Assembly (NCBI GenBank): GCA_021372575.1
Contig: JAJFUE010000006.1
Coordinates: forward strand, 1 to 38,465
DNA length: 38,465 nucleotides
Direction: 5' to 3'
Source of the DNA: a bacterium
GTDB lineage: Bacteria > Sumerlaeota > Sumerlaeia > MVZB01
The translations under genes were made by a program, and so were the position numbers. The notes under the pieces were generated by a model. It was not told the DNA's origin. It saw nothing but the letters and a program-made list of their open reading frames with translations, and made no database searches. Positions 17,185 to 25,583 of the stretch are shown one piece after another; positions within the stretch are counted from its first letter, which is position 1; the number at the start of each line of letters is the position of its first letter.

Positions 17185-17231
17185 TGCAGTCCTCCTTGCG
17201 CGTAAACCGATGACGTTGATTTCCACCCGCT

Positions 17232-17252
17232 ATGCCTCAACGATATTGAGGC
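17232..17252. other. Hairpin upstream of sppA
   Basis: TGCCTCAA, loop CGATA, TTGAGGCA: a perfect 8-bp stem in the 144-nt gap between the GT39-like gene and sppA. There is no T-tract. It could be an attenuator, operator or chance structure. Confidence 0.3.
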
Positions 17253-17328
17253 ACAGGCGGCGGCGCTGTCAATAACCGTAAAAGGATACCCGCAAGGAGG
17301 CGCATCATGCGTTGACGGGCGCGAAAGC

Positions 17329-18813
17329 CTACCGCGAGCGGCTGAAGAAGCTGACCCAGCAGCCCCGCAGCGGATGAACCTGGACGAGCGCGTAATTCGG
17401 GGGCAGGCCGGTTCCGTCGAAGGGTTGCCGTGTTACGGTGCACAGATTCCGCGGCAGATCGCCGGCCTTGACCCGGCGGTAGTCGCCGCGCGGGACCACC
17501 ACCAGCCGAACCTGGGCGTATTCCTGCCTGCCGTGCAGCACGTAATACTGGACGCACAGGTAATCCAGCCGATCGTGACAGAACACGCTGAAATCGCCGA
17601 GGTGCTCGGGGGACACGGTCTTCTGGATCGTGCCGACCGCGTTTTTCCAGTCGATGCGCGGGACGGACGCCGAGGCGACGGCCGTCAAGGCGAAAAAATA
17701 AATTGCCAGCGCGAACCCGCACCCGCGGCGCACGGCCCGAAGCGGGATCGTGGCGATCGCGACTCCGAACATCGTAACCAAAAACGGCAGCGTTTCGATC
17801 AGGTAGCGCGGCATGAAAATGGACTTGGCCTGCGAGACCGTCAGCACGAGGTAAATGGGCGCGATCAGCATGATCGGCAGGATGCCTGCCTGCGGAAACC
17901 ACCCGTCGCCGGCGCGGCGCCTCAGCGTCGCGACCACCCCGACCGCCAGGCACGGGATGACGATATACATCATCGTGAGCGTGGGAATCGGCCCGATCAG
18001 CTCGTGCCAGTCGCCGAACACGTTGTAGTTCAGCATTTCGAGGATGTAGTGGAAGCGGGCGCCGGCGGCTTGCGTCTGGTTCACCCAGTTGTAAGTGCCC
18101 GCGGCAAGCTGTCCCGGAAGCATCACAAGGCACGGCAGGATGGCAACCGAAACTCCCGCATACACCGCAAGCCAACGCCGCCACCGGCGGATTTCACCGC
18201 GCACCAGGAGATACAGCGCGTGGCTCGCGAGCACGAAGAAGCCGAAGTAATGAATATAAATGCACGCCGCCATCGACACGGCGTAGCCCGCGGCGGCGCG
18301 TTTGGATCCCGGCCGTTCCTCCGCGACCACGAGCAACAGCGTGCTCAGGACGGTCAGCGTTTCGAGCGCGCCGTACATCCTCGCCTGCGCGGCAAACTCG
18401 CCCTGGTACGCCGAAACCGCCAGCAGCAGGCAGGACCACAACGCGGCCTTCCGATCCATCACCTTGCGGACCAGGACATAGAGCAGTGGAATCGTCGGAA
18501 GCGACAGCAGCAGCGAAAGCAGATGAACCGAATACTCGTTGACCGCGAAAACGCGCCGCCACGCCCACAACAGCAGGAAGTAGCCGGGCGGGTGCGAGTC
18601 GAGCGACAGATCGGCGAAGAGGTCGCCGATCGAGCCGTCGGTGAAATTCAGGCTGAGGATTTCGTCGAGCCCGAAACCCTTGAACGCGAACATGGTGAAA
18701 AAGACGGCGACCTGAAGCAGGATCAGGCAGGCAAGGATCCCCCGGTCGTCGGGCAAATCCTTCGATTGTTTCGCAACGGGGTGGGCCGGCTGATTTTTCC
18801 TGGAAACATCCAT
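17329..18813 (-). CDS. GT39-like polyprenyl-phosphate-sugar glycosyltransferase
   Basis: 494 aa polytopic membrane protein. The first loop has the acidic pair Asp50-Glu51 (GLDEILSL), followed by DSHPPGYFLLLW (residues 72-83), the HPP-Y-F motif common in mannosyltransferase-like membrane GTs. About 10 TM segments fill residues 25-400, followed by a soluble C-terminal domain. Likely transfers a sugar from a polyprenyl phosphate to an extracytoplasmic acceptor (protein, lipid or glycan not known). The ATG at 18813 has no clear ribosome site (a C-run precedes it). Same strand as sppA but 144 nt away. It differs clearly from the ArnT-like protein at 6640-8292. Confidence 0.8.
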   Translation of the reverse strand: MDVSRKNQPAHPVAKQSKDLPDDRGILACLILLQVAVFFTMFAFKGFGLDEILSLNFTDGSIGDLFADLSLDSHPPGYFLLLWAWRRVFAVNEYSVHLLSLLLSLPTIPLLYVLVRKVMDRKAALWSCLLLAVSAYQGEFAAQARMYGALETLTVLSTLLLVVAEERPGSKRAAAGYAVSMAACIYIHYFGFFVLASHALYLLVRGEIRRWRRWLAVYAGVSVAILPCLVMLPGQLAAGTYNWVNQTQAAGARFHYILEMLNYNVFGDWHELIGPIPTLTMMYIVIPCLAVGVVATLRRRAGDGWFPQAGILPIMLIAPIYLVLTVSQAKSIFMPRYLIETLPFLVTMFGVAIATIPLRAVRRGCGFALAIYFFALTAVASASVPRIDWKNAVGTIQKTVSPEHLGDFSVFCHDRLDYLCVQYYVLHGRQEYAQVRLVVVPRGDYRRVKAGDLPRNLCTVTRQPFDGTGLPPNYALVQVHPLRGCWVSFFSRSR

Positions 18814-18960
18814 GGGGGGTGATCTCGGTGAACGCGCGTGATGAGAATACAAGCTTCTCCAACTATTTCTATGAATACACGCCCTCTTTGTCAACCGCTA
18901 TGGCCGGCGGCCATTGGCGCAGCGCCGCGGCCCATCGGCATCCATTTGTTGATTGGTTAA

Positions 18961-18997
18961 TCGATTACGATTACGATTACGAGCACGAGCACGAACG
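18961..18997. repeat. Hexamer array, family A
   Basis: TCGAT, (TACGAT)x2, TACGAG, CACGAG, CACGAA. It ends 2 nt before the GAGGAGG ribosome site of the HIT gene, so it is probably in that gene's 5' leader. Confidence 0.85.
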
Positions 18998-19010
18998 AGG
19001 AGGCAGCACC

Positions 19011-19358
19011 GTGACCGACAATATCTTCCTGAAGATCGCGCGGCATGAAATCCCGGCCAACATCGTCTTCGAGGACGACCGCGTCGTCGCCTTCAAGGAC
19101 ATCAACCCGCAGGCCCCCGTGCACATCCTGATCATCCCGCGCACCGAGGCCATCCCGACGCTCAACGACCTCAAGCCCGAGAACAAGGACCTCGTCGGCC
19201 ACATGTTCCTGGTCGCGAAGAAACTGGCCGCGGAGTTCGGCATCGCGGAGGACGGCTACCGCTGCGTGATCAACTGCAACGAGGGCGCCGGCCAGAGCGT
19301 GTTCCAGCTCCACATGCACGTTCTCGGCGGCCGGCCGATGGGGTGGCCCCCCGGCTGA
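19011..19358 (+). CDS. HIT-family (HinT-like) purine nucleotide hydrolase/transferase
   Basis: 115 aa, the standard HinT size. IFLKIARHEIPANIVFEDD and the C-terminal MGWPPG are typical of the HinT/PKCI branch, which hydrolyses nucleoside phosphoramidates. The active-site triad, normally H-x-H-x-H, reads Gln99-Leu-His101-Met-His103. The middle His, the nucleophile in the family, is kept, but the first His is Gln. Activity may be altered or preserved. The start is GTG at 19011 with AGGAGG 7 nt upstream; the longer upstream frame runs through a hexamer repeat and is rejected. A strong terminator follows. Confidence 0.92.
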   Translation: MTDNIFLKIARHEIPANIVFEDDRVVAFKDINPQAPVHILIIPRTEAIPTLNDLKPENKDLVGHMFLVAKKLAAEFGIAEDGYRCVINCNEGAGQSVFQLHMHVLGGRPMGWPPG

Positions 19359-19383
19359 CCGATTCTCCCCGCGAAAAAACGCG

Positions 19384-19446
19384 AAACCCGCAAAAGGCGC
19401 CAAACGGGATGGCGCCGAAGATTCTTTTGCGGGTTTTGTTTTTTTG
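19384..19446 (+). terminator. Intrinsic terminator after the HIT gene
   Basis: A perfect 13-bp stem (AAACCCGCAAAAG at 19384-19396 with CTTTTGCGGGTTT at 19424-19436) and an inner GGCGCC pair in the loop, followed by TGTTTTTTT. It separates the HIT gene from hemC. Confidence 0.85.
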
Positions 19447-19502
19447 CGCTTTTGCATGGCTCTTGAAACAAAACGCCCTTTCGGTGAATGCGTTGTCGTT
19501 GT

Positions 19503-19508
19503 TATATT
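19503..19508 (+). promoter_or_regulatory. Possible -10 element for the hemCD operon
   Basis: TATATT lies 57 nt before the hemC start, after the HIT terminator. The hexamer at the right -35 distance (TTCGGT) is poor, so this is only a candidate. The terminator just upstream means that some promoter must lie in 19447-19564. Confidence 0.25.
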
Positions 19509-19564
19509 AATGTCGGCGTGCGCGCCGGGGTCAGCTGTTTCGCGCGCGCGTTTGGAGCCAATCC

Positions 19565-20500
19565 GTGACCCTGTTTCCCAAGTCCGTCCGAATCGGCACG
19601 CGCGGCAGCGAACTGGCGCGCGCGCAGGCCGCGGCCATGGCGCGCCGCATCGAGGCGCTCGGCGTCGCCGCGGAGATCGTCGTCGTGCGCACGCGCGGCG
19701 ACATCGACCAGCACACCCCCGTCAGCCGGATCGGCAGCAAGGCGATCTTCATCAAGGAACTCGAGGACGCGCTGATCGAACACCGGATCGACCTGGCCGT
19801 CCACAGCCTGAAAGACCTGCCCGTTGAACTCCCCGAATACCTCGTCCTCGCCGCGGTCCCCGAACGCGTCTCGCCGCTCGACGCGTGGGTCTGCCCAAGC
19901 GGCAAGAGCCTCGATGACACGCCGCACGGCGCGACCGTCGCCACGGGGAGCCTGCGCCGCGCCGCGCAGCTGCTGGCGCTGCGGCCCGACCTGAAAATCG
20001 TTCCCATGCGCGGCAACGTGCCGACGCGGATCGAGAAGCTCCGCGCCGGCGAGGCGTTCGCGACGGTGCTGGCGGCGGCGGGATTGCACCGGCTCGGGCT
20101 CGAATCGGAAATCGCGTACGAGCTGCCGGCCGACATCATCACGCCGGCGATGGGTCAGGGCGCGCTCGCGATCGAGGCGCGCTCCGGCGAAATGCCCGGG
20201 TTTTTCCGCGCGCTCGACGACGCGAACGCGCGCGTTGCAGTCGAGGCCGAGCGACGGTTCCTCTCGATCATCGGCGGCGGGTGCCGCACCCCGGTCGGGA
20301 TCCTTGCGCGCCAGACGCCGACCGGTTGGGAACTGATCGCGATGCTCGCGGCAAACGACGGCGCGAACATCATGCGCCGCACCGTGCGGCTTCCGGGCGC
20401 GGCCTATGCGGGTTCGGGAGCCGAGAAGCTCGCGCGCGAAATGCTCGACGAGGCACCGCCCGAGATTCTGGATACGCTCGAAGAGACCGGCAACCCATGA
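19565..20500 (+). CDS. hemC: Porphobilinogen deaminase (hydroxymethylbilane synthase)
   Basis: 311 aa. It joins four porphobilinogen units to hydroxymethylbilane in tetrapyrrole synthesis. Seen: IGTRGSELARAQA at 10-22, catalytic Asp84 in VHSLKDLP, RRAAQLLALRPDL, MRGNVPTRIEKL, and Cys240 in GGGCRTPVG, which carries the dipyrromethane cofactor. The start is GTG at 19565. The stop overlaps the hemD start by 4 nt (ATGA). Codon use is strongly GC-rich like the rest of the operon. First gene of hemC-hemD-kinase. Confidence 0.96.
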   Translation: MTLFPKSVRIGTRGSELARAQAAAMARRIEALGVAAEIVVVRTRGDIDQHTPVSRIGSKAIFIKELEDALIEHRIDLAVHSLKDLPVELPEYLVLAAVPERVSPLDAWVCPSGKSLDDTPHGATVATGSLRRAAQLLALRPDLKIVPMRGNVPTRIEKLRAGEAFATVLAAAGLHRLGLESEIAYELPADIITPAMGQGALAIEARSGEMPGFFRALDDANARVAVEAERRFLSIIGGGCRTPVGILARQTPTGWELIAMLAANDGANIMRRTVRLPGAAYAGSGAEKLAREMLDEAPPEILDTLEETGNP

Positions 20501-21321
20501 CTGATGCGAACGCCCATCGCCCGACCGACCAGACGCCCGCGCTGCCGCGCGTCGTCGCCGTGATTACGCGGCCGGCGCGCTCAGACGCGATGGCCGCTGC
20601 ATTCATCGCGGCCGGCGCGCGCGTCGAGCTGATCCCGGTCACGCGCCTCGCGGTCAACGTCGATCTCGACCTGCTCGCGATCAAGCTCGCCAAGGTCGTC
20701 TCGACCGGCGGCTGGCTGATCCTGCCCAGCCCGTCGGCGATCGAGATTCTGCTGGTCGCGGCGAAAAAAATACCGGACGGCAAGGCGACGCTGAGCCGGA
20801 TCCGGATCGCGGCGATCGGCCCGTCGAGCGCGGAACTCCTGGCACAATCGGGCCTCGCCGACGTGTTCACCCCGCCCGAGCCCAATGCCGCGTCGCTCGC
20901 GCGGACGCTGCCCGCCGGCCCCGGCGCGCACGTGCTCATCGCCGGATCGGAGCTGTCGCGCGCGGAACTTCTGGCGGAGCTCGGCGGTCGCGAAATCAGC
21001 GCCGAGAATTTCCCGCTGTATCGACCCGTTCCCGACGCGCCGCAGCTGACGCGGCTGCACAAGCTGCTGCTTGCCGCGCCCGATCCGCTCAAGCCCGTCC
21101 GCATGGTCGTGGTCACCGCGCCGTCGGCCGTCGATGCGATCGCCGGCAAGATGACCGAGACGACATGGCGGGCTGCGGGCTGGCTCGCGATCGGCCCGAC
21201 GACGATGGCGCGGCTGAAAGATCATCTTCCGGCGGTCGCGCATGCGGCGCAGGCCGAGACCCCCGACGCGGACGCGCTGGTCCGCGCCGCGTCCGGCCTG
21301 ATCGAGGGGCGCAAGCCATGA
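20497..21321 (+). CDS. hemD: Uroporphyrinogen-III synthase
   Basis: 274 aa. It closes hydroxymethylbilane to uroporphyrinogen III with inversion of ring D. HemD sequences are poorly conserved; the call rests on size, two-lobed alpha/beta layout (VVAVITRPARSDAMAAAF at 19-36, IAAIGPSSAELL, FPLYRPVPD, VVVTAPSAVDAI, WLAIGPTTMARL) and direct coupling to hemC. Residues 1-18 are a Pro/Thr-rich lead not usual in the family. The start overlaps the hemC stop by 4 nt, and the stop overlaps the downstream kinase start by 4 nt, so all three are translated as a unit. Confidence 0.9.
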   Translation: MTDANAHRPTDQTPALPRVVAVITRPARSDAMAAAFIAAGARVELIPVTRLAVNVDLDLLAIKLAKVVSTGGWLILPSPSAIEILLVAAKKIPDGKATLSRIRIAAIGPSSAELLAQSGLADVFTPPEPNAASLARTLPAGPGAHVLIAGSELSRAELLAELGGREISAENFPLYRPVPDAPQLTRLHKLLLAAPDPLKPVRMVVVTAPSAVDAIAGKMTETTWRAAGWLAIGPTTMARLKDHLPAVAHAAQAETPDADALVRAASGLIEGRKP

Positions 21322-22679
21322 GCCCGCGCATCACCACGCGTCCGCTGCCGCTGCAGGAGCAGGAATATCGCGTCGGCCTGCTGCGGCTCGAGCGCACCGC
21401 GATCATCCCGTTCAAGTTCTGCACGCTGCTCGCGACGTTCGTCCTGTGGATCAAGTTCATCGGCAGCGAGCAGCTTTCGGAGCCGGCCTTTTTCCTGTTC
21501 CTGCTGTACTTTCTTTCGATCCTCGCGCAGTGCTATTTCTTCTATGTCAGCACGGTCACGATGAACCAGATCCGGCCGTTCACGCTGATTTCATACCTCA
21601 TCGACGTGGTGTTCGTGACGCTGCTCATTTTCTTCGACACGGTCGATCTGAACACGATCGAGGGCATCCGCGCCTCGGCCAGCCTGCTGCAGCAGCAAAC
21701 CATCGAAGCCCGCGGCATCGAAACGAACCACAATTTTTATTTGCTGTATTTCCTGCTCGTGATGCGCGGATTCGCGCTGTTCAAGACGCTCAAGGAAACG
21801 ATCTTCGTCAACCTGCTGATCTCGATCATCTACATCATCACGATGTACCTGCGCACGTATGACCCGCACAACCTGTTCACGGCGTCGTTCTCGATCAGCC
21901 TCGTCCTGATCTGGCTCGTGATCATCATGAGCTGGTTCCTGGTCATGCTGATCACGAAGCAGAAGATCGAGCTGCTCGAGGTGCACGAGCGGCTGCTGCG
22001 CTCGGAGAGCCTCGTGCGCGTGGGCGAGCTCGCGGCCGGCGTGGCGCACGAAATCAACAACCCGATCGGCATCATCGCGACGACGGCCGCCTACCTCAAG
22101 CGCAGCCTGCCTGATGACAGCGAGCACGTCGAGGACATCAAGATGATCGAGGACGAGGCGATGCGCTGCAAGGAGATCGTCCAGGAGATGCTGACGTACG
22201 CCAACCCGCGCACGCTCGGCACGACCCTGCTGCAGCCGCAGGCGATCAACGACGAAGTGCTCGATTTCGTCTTCCCGCGCAAGCGCGAGAGCCGGTTCGA
22301 AGTCGTCCGCGAGTATGGCGAGGAACTGCCGCTCATGGAGGCCGACCCGAACCTGCTCAAGCAGGCGCTGCTCAACCTTTACATGAACGCGCGCCAGGCG
22401 ATCCCGGAGGAGCGCATGGGCCGCATCATCTCGCGCATCGGCGCCGACCGCCACGGCCGCACGATCACGTTCGAGATCGAGGACAACGGCGTGGGCATCG
22501 CCGCGGAGGACATCGAGCACATCTTCGAGCCGTTCTTCACGCGCAAGGCGCGCGGCACCGGCCTCGGCCTCGCCGTCACGCAGCGCATCGTCGAGAAATT
22601 CAACGGCCGCATCTCCGTCCACAACGCCGACGGCGAAGGCACGGTGTTCGCGCTCGAGTTCCCCGCCGTCAGGGCGTGA
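21318..22679 (+). CDS. Membrane histidine kinase coupled to hemCD
   Basis: 453 aa. The N-terminal half (about 28-213) has six or so TM helices with short loops, so the sensor is in or near the membrane. The kinase core follows: His244 in ELAAGVAHEINNPIG (HisKA), N-box around Asn353-Asn357 (LLNLYMNARQA), G1 DNGVGI (389-394), F-box IFEPFFT, and G2 GTGLGL (413-418). All ATPase motifs are intact. No receiver domain and no adjacent response regulator gene are present, so it is an orphan. Its start overlaps hemD's stop by 4 nt, strong evidence for a shared transcript. A tetrapyrrole- or redox-linked signal is an inference from context only. Confidence 0.9.
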   Translation: MSPRITTRPLPLQEQEYRVGLLRLERTAIIPFKFCTLLATFVLWIKFIGSEQLSEPAFFLFLLYFLSILAQCYFFYVSTVTMNQIRPFTLISYLIDVVFVTLLIFFDTVDLNTIEGIRASASLLQQQTIEARGIETNHNFYLLYFLLVMRGFALFKTLKETIFVNLLISIIYIITMYLRTYDPHNLFTASFSISLVLIWLVIIMSWFLVMLITKQKIELLEVHERLLRSESLVRVGELAAGVAHEINNPIGIIATTAAYLKRSLPDDSEHVEDIKMIEDEAMRCKEIVQEMLTYANPRTLGTTLLQPQAINDEVLDFVFPRKRESRFEVVREYGEELPLMEADPNLLKQALLNLYMNARQAIPEERMGRIISRIGADRHGRTITFEIEDNGVGIAAEDIEHIFEPFFTRKARGTGLGLAVTQRIVEKFNGRISVHNADGEGTVFALEFPAVRA

Positions 22680-22702
22680 GTTTCAACGCGCGATCGTTCC
22701 GT

Positions 22703-23737
22703 TCATTTCTTCGGTTTCAAAATCAACTTGTCCGCCTCGTGGACTTTAAACTTTCCGTCCGCGAGCAATTCGATCGGAATCAGGATCAGATCATCGTTTT
22801 TCATTTCGTATTTAAGGATCTCCGATGACTGCGCGGACATCTGTTCATTGAATTTCACGATGGTGATCGCATTTCCAAACGGCGCTTTCCATAGCCGATA
22901 GTAATCGATCACTTTTTTGTTGTTCTTATAAACAATGCGGCCCTGGTCCGAGAGCGTCCAGGAAAAAAAACCTTCACGACCAAGCTGAATTTCCTGCGTG
23001 AACACCCCGGCCACCGTATGTTCAGGCGTTTTCCCGACATAGGTTCCTTTGATGTCATTGGGCAGAAATTGATCGGGCTTGATGTACGTCCATTCGAAAT
23101 CCATCGGACCGTTCTCGAGTTCGGGCATGCGGAGGATCATTTGCTTGTCCCCGGCAGCCCGGCGAAAACCAAATTCCATGTCATCCATCCCAGGCTTGGA
23201 TATCGTGATGACATCGCCCGAGACTTTATAATGGCAGTCCATAGTTACTTTCGCCGCGGTATTCATGACCTTGACTTTTTTGTCGTAGAAAATCATGGCG
23301 TCGAAAGGCGGCGGGCAATTTGCCGGCACAGTTGACTTGTTTGTGTATGCATAACGCCACTCTCCAGTGGGCGGTTTGCTTGCTGATTTTGAGACGGGCG
23401 GCTTGGTGCCGGGTCGAATAAAAGTTAATTTCGCGTTAGGATTAATATTGACGCTGATTACGAGTCTGCCCTGACTGTCAAACGTTCCGGTCCTGTCGCC
23501 CTCCGGATTCAGGAGCGAATACTTGCTCTCGTGAACAGACCATGTGCCGGTGGCGGGATCATCCTTGGACCAGGCAAACACGATTTTGTATGTGTGGTCC
23601 TTGTTGAACACAGCCTTGGTGTCCTTGCCGAATCCAACTCCGTCCCAACTGCCAATAATCGGGTCATCGGCAGCGAATGAAACACATGAGGCAATACAGA
23701 AAATCGCCAGTGCCATGGTGATGCGCGAATGAATCAT
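22703..23737 (-). CDS. Secreted hypothetical protein
   Basis: 344 aa. A signal sequence (MALAIFCIASCVSFAADD) is present; IASC could also be a lipobox. The first mature segment (IIGSWDGVGFGKDTKAVFNKDHTYKI, then TGTWSV) resembles lipocalin/DUF-type beta domains with GxW...GTW spacing, repeated more loosely near SKPPTGEWRYAY and IKGTYVGKTPEHTV, suggesting up to three related beta units. No catalytic motif. Lys-rich C-terminus. The ATG at 23737 has AGGA 8 nt upstream; in-frame starts at 23746 and 23800 are alternatives. Base composition is less GC-rich than the neighbouring operon, with more AT-ending codons. Convergent with the kinase gene. Confidence 0.7.
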   Translation of the reverse strand: MIHSRITMALAIFCIASCVSFAADDPIIGSWDGVGFGKDTKAVFNKDHTYKIVFAWSKDDPATGTWSVHESKYSLLNPEGDRTGTFDSQGRLVISVNINPNAKLTFIRPGTKPPVSKSASKPPTGEWRYAYTNKSTVPANCPPPFDAMIFYDKKVKVMNTAAKVTMDCHYKVSGDVITISKPGMDDMEFGFRRAAGDKQMILRMPELENGPMDFEWTYIKPDQFLPNDIKGTYVGKTPEHTVAGVFTQEIQLGREGFFSWTLSDQGRIVYKNNKKVIDYYRLWKAPFGNAITIVKFNEQMSAQSSEILKYEMKNDDLILIPIELLADGKFKVHEADKLILKPKK

Positions 23738-23803
23738 GGTATTCATCCTGTACCCAAGAATTATGTTCATTACGTATGGTCTATCGTTTTCATATTCCAT
23801 ACA

Positions 23804-24625
23804 TTAGATTTTTTCCGCAGCCGCAAGATCGGGCAATAATGTGCGGTAAAATTCTCCGGGATTGAAGTGCCGTTTCGCCGCGCTCGTGAATTGCCATCCC
23901 ACCAAACTGATGTGATCGGCCGGTACGCTGCCGCGCCAGCCGCTCCATTTCGCCGACGCGAGCGAAACAAATCCGTCGTTCAACCCGCCCTCGAGCCTTT
24001 CCAATACCGCCGCCGGGACTTCCAGCAACCCGTGCAGCGCCTCGCGCGGCGGCGCTCCGGCCCACGAATGATAAACCACCCCGTCCACGTCGGGCGTGCG
24101 CGCATTAAATGCCGCGCACGAAGACGGCCGCAAATCGTGATGCGCCGCCGTCGAGCGCCGCAGCTCTTCCATCCACGTGCGCCGCCCAAGCTTGCCGACC
24201 AGCTTCAGAACCGGATTGATGAGGTCGCTCGTGAGATCGGCGAGCGAGCTGCCGCGGTGCGGCGTTGCCAGCGTCGTGAGAGAAACCACCCGTTCCGCCC
24301 CGCCGAGATGCGCGACGTAATGCCGGCTGTCGAGCCCCCCCAGGCTGTGCGCGATCAGATGAAGCTTTTCCTCACGCACGGTTTCCGCGATGAACCGCGC
24401 AAGCGTCGAAGCGCGTTCTTCGACCGATCCTCCCGGCGGCAGCGCCGCCGTATAAACCGCGGAAACGCCCGATTTCAAAAGGCAATCGGCGATCCCATTG
24501 AAATACTCGACCCGAAGTGGATAGCGGCGCATAAGCTCGATCCGGATTTGATCAAACCCGCCCAACCCATGAACGAGCACGATCGGAAGCCGGGGAATTG
24601 GATTTGACGTTTCCACGATTTCCAT
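23804..24625 (-). CDS. Pseudomonas-type (family I) lipase / alpha-beta hydrolase
   Basis: 273 aa from this ATG. Oxyanion loop PIVLVHGLGGFD and nucleophile elbow AHSLGG (Ser94 in this numbering), acid Asp217 in GLNDGFVS and His238 in ADHISLVGW. The YFNGIADCLLKSG...VY and SVEERA segments match true bacterial lipases (triacylglycerol hydrolases) more than generic esterases. No signal peptide is seen, so it may be cytosolic or exported by another route; the usual lipase foldase (Lif) gene is absent. The start is uncertain: the frame is open to a TTG at 24676, and neither start has a good ribosome site. It is divergent from the repeat-rich ORF, over a 50-100 nt AT-rich gap. Confidence 0.85.
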   Translation of the reverse strand: MEIVETSNPIPRLPIVLVHGLGGFDQIRIELMRRYPLRVEYFNGIADCLLKSGVSAVYTAALPPGGSVEERASTLARFIAETVREEKLHLIAHSLGGLDSRHYVAHLGGAERVVSLTTLATPHRGSSLADLTSDLINPVLKLVGKLGRRTWMEELRRSTAAHHDLRPSSCAAFNARTPDVDGVVYHSWAGAPPREALHGLLEVPAAVLERLEGGLNDGFVSLASAKWSGWRGSVPADHISLVGWQFTSAAKRHFNPGEFYRTLLPDLAAAEKI

Positions 24626-24728
24626 CCGAAGGAGTTCATCGCCCTCATCTATAACCGCGTTCACTCCGGCATGCAAATTTTTTAAATATTTCTCAATTTA
24701 AGGGTCGCTAAGTTTCATAAGGGTTCCT

Positions 24729-25583
24729 ATGGGAATAGACAAATCGACGCTTTCTGGTTTAGGCTCGCGATCGACTTCGGGACTCCCGAAGCACCGAACT
24801 TCGGCCGAACCGACGCCCATGCCATCCGCCGCCGAACTCACCACACTCCTTTCCAGCGCCGATTCCGCCGAGCGCCTCCTGCTCTCATGTTTCAAGGCCG
24901 CGGAAGGTAACGGCACGACCTTCTCCATGCTTCAGAAGATGGTCAATACGCTCGCCCGTCTGACATCAATCCGCAAATCACTTGTCAACCTCACCGAAAA
25001 CAAACCAAACCCCCAATCATCGGATTCACCCGATCTTTCCCAAGATTCCCATTCGTCCCATGATTCCCATTCCCCGGAAATCGCCGAGCCATCGATTCAC
25101 GAAGTCCCCTCCCTGCCCGCGATGCCGTTCGACCGTATTGCCGGCGCACTCGATGACATCACCCGCGATCTAACCGACCAACTTCGCCAATCGCCACACC
25201 GTGCGACACAGACCGATGCGGTGCCGGAGACCTCGCCGGCCGGTAATTCCGCACTCCGCGCTCCGCACCCCACACTCAATTCTGATCCGCGCTCATCCGC
25301 ATTCCACGATTCACGATCCACGATCCACGAACCACGATCCACGAATCACGTGTGGCTTGGATTCGCCACCCATGGACAAATCTCCTTCCCACTCTTCCGC
25401 AACCGGTTTTCATTAGCTCCACGCCACACCGTCGCTATCCATTCCCACCCTCACAGCCCTTGTAGAACATCCCCCTTTCAAGCCAACGAGCTCCACCGAG
25501 CGCGGCCGGGTATCCTTGTGCCCACCCCCCACCCGGTGAGAGCTCGTTTGCCATCTGAAGCGAGTATGGAACTGCAATCATAA
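24729..25583 (+). CDS. Doubtful ORF: helical N-terminus, repeat-derived remainder
   Basis: 284 aa. AAGGG lies 5 nt before the ATG. Residues 31-95 look like genuine protein (SAAELTTLLSSADSAERLLLSC and TTFSMLQKMVNTLARLTSIR are amphipathic helices). From about residue 100 the frame is built largely of tandem arrays: family D (SQDSHSSHDSHS), family C (NSALRAPHPTL) and family B (HDSRSTIHEPRST). A stretch between them (IHEVPSLPAMPFDRIAGALDDITRDLTDQL) again looks like protein. Either this is a real gene expanded by repeats, or its 3' end has decayed. The helical part might be related to small DNA-binding proteins, but I do not recognise a family. Confidence 0.4.
   Translation: MGIDKSTLSGLGSRSTSGLPKHRTSAEPTPMPSAAELTTLLSSADSAERLLLSCFKAAEGNGTTFSMLQKMVNTLARLTSIRKSLVNLTENKPNPQSSDSPDLSQDSHSSHDSHSPEIAEPSIHEVPSLPAMPFDRIAGALDDITRDLTDQLRQSPHRATQTDAVPETSPAGNSALRAPHPTLNSDPRSSAFHDSRSTIHEPRSTNHVWLGFATHGQISFPLFRNRFSLAPRHTVAIHSHPHSPCRTSPFQANELHRARPGILVPTPHPVRARLPSEASMELQS
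25038..25073. repeat. Nine-nt periodic array, family D (inside an ORF)
   Basis: TCCCAAGAT, TCCCATTCG, TCCCATGAT, TCCCATTCC. The 9-nt period keeps the reading frame of the surrounding ORF. Confidence 0.75.
25248..25281. repeat. Heptamer array, family C (inverted)
   Basis: TCCGCAC, TCCGCGC, TCCGCAC, CCCACAC, TCAATTC: the complement of the GTGCGGA/ATGCGGA units found at 34021-34079. Confidence 0.7.
25304..25352. repeat. Heptamer array, family B
   Basis: Seven 7-nt units of CCACGAT, TCACGAT and CCACGAA, ending in TCACGTG. Same family as 10283-10310. It lies 23 nt after a family C array. Confidence 0.85.

Noticed and set aside
18961-18997. CRISPR-like array from the regular GATTAC/GAGCAC units
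   Set aside because: The period is 6 nt with no unique spacers and no cas genes; it is a short tandem repeat.
18819-19010. Upstream extension of the HIT protein through the hexamer array
   Set aside because: The GTG at 19011 has a perfect AGGAGG, and the protein from there has exactly the HinT length.
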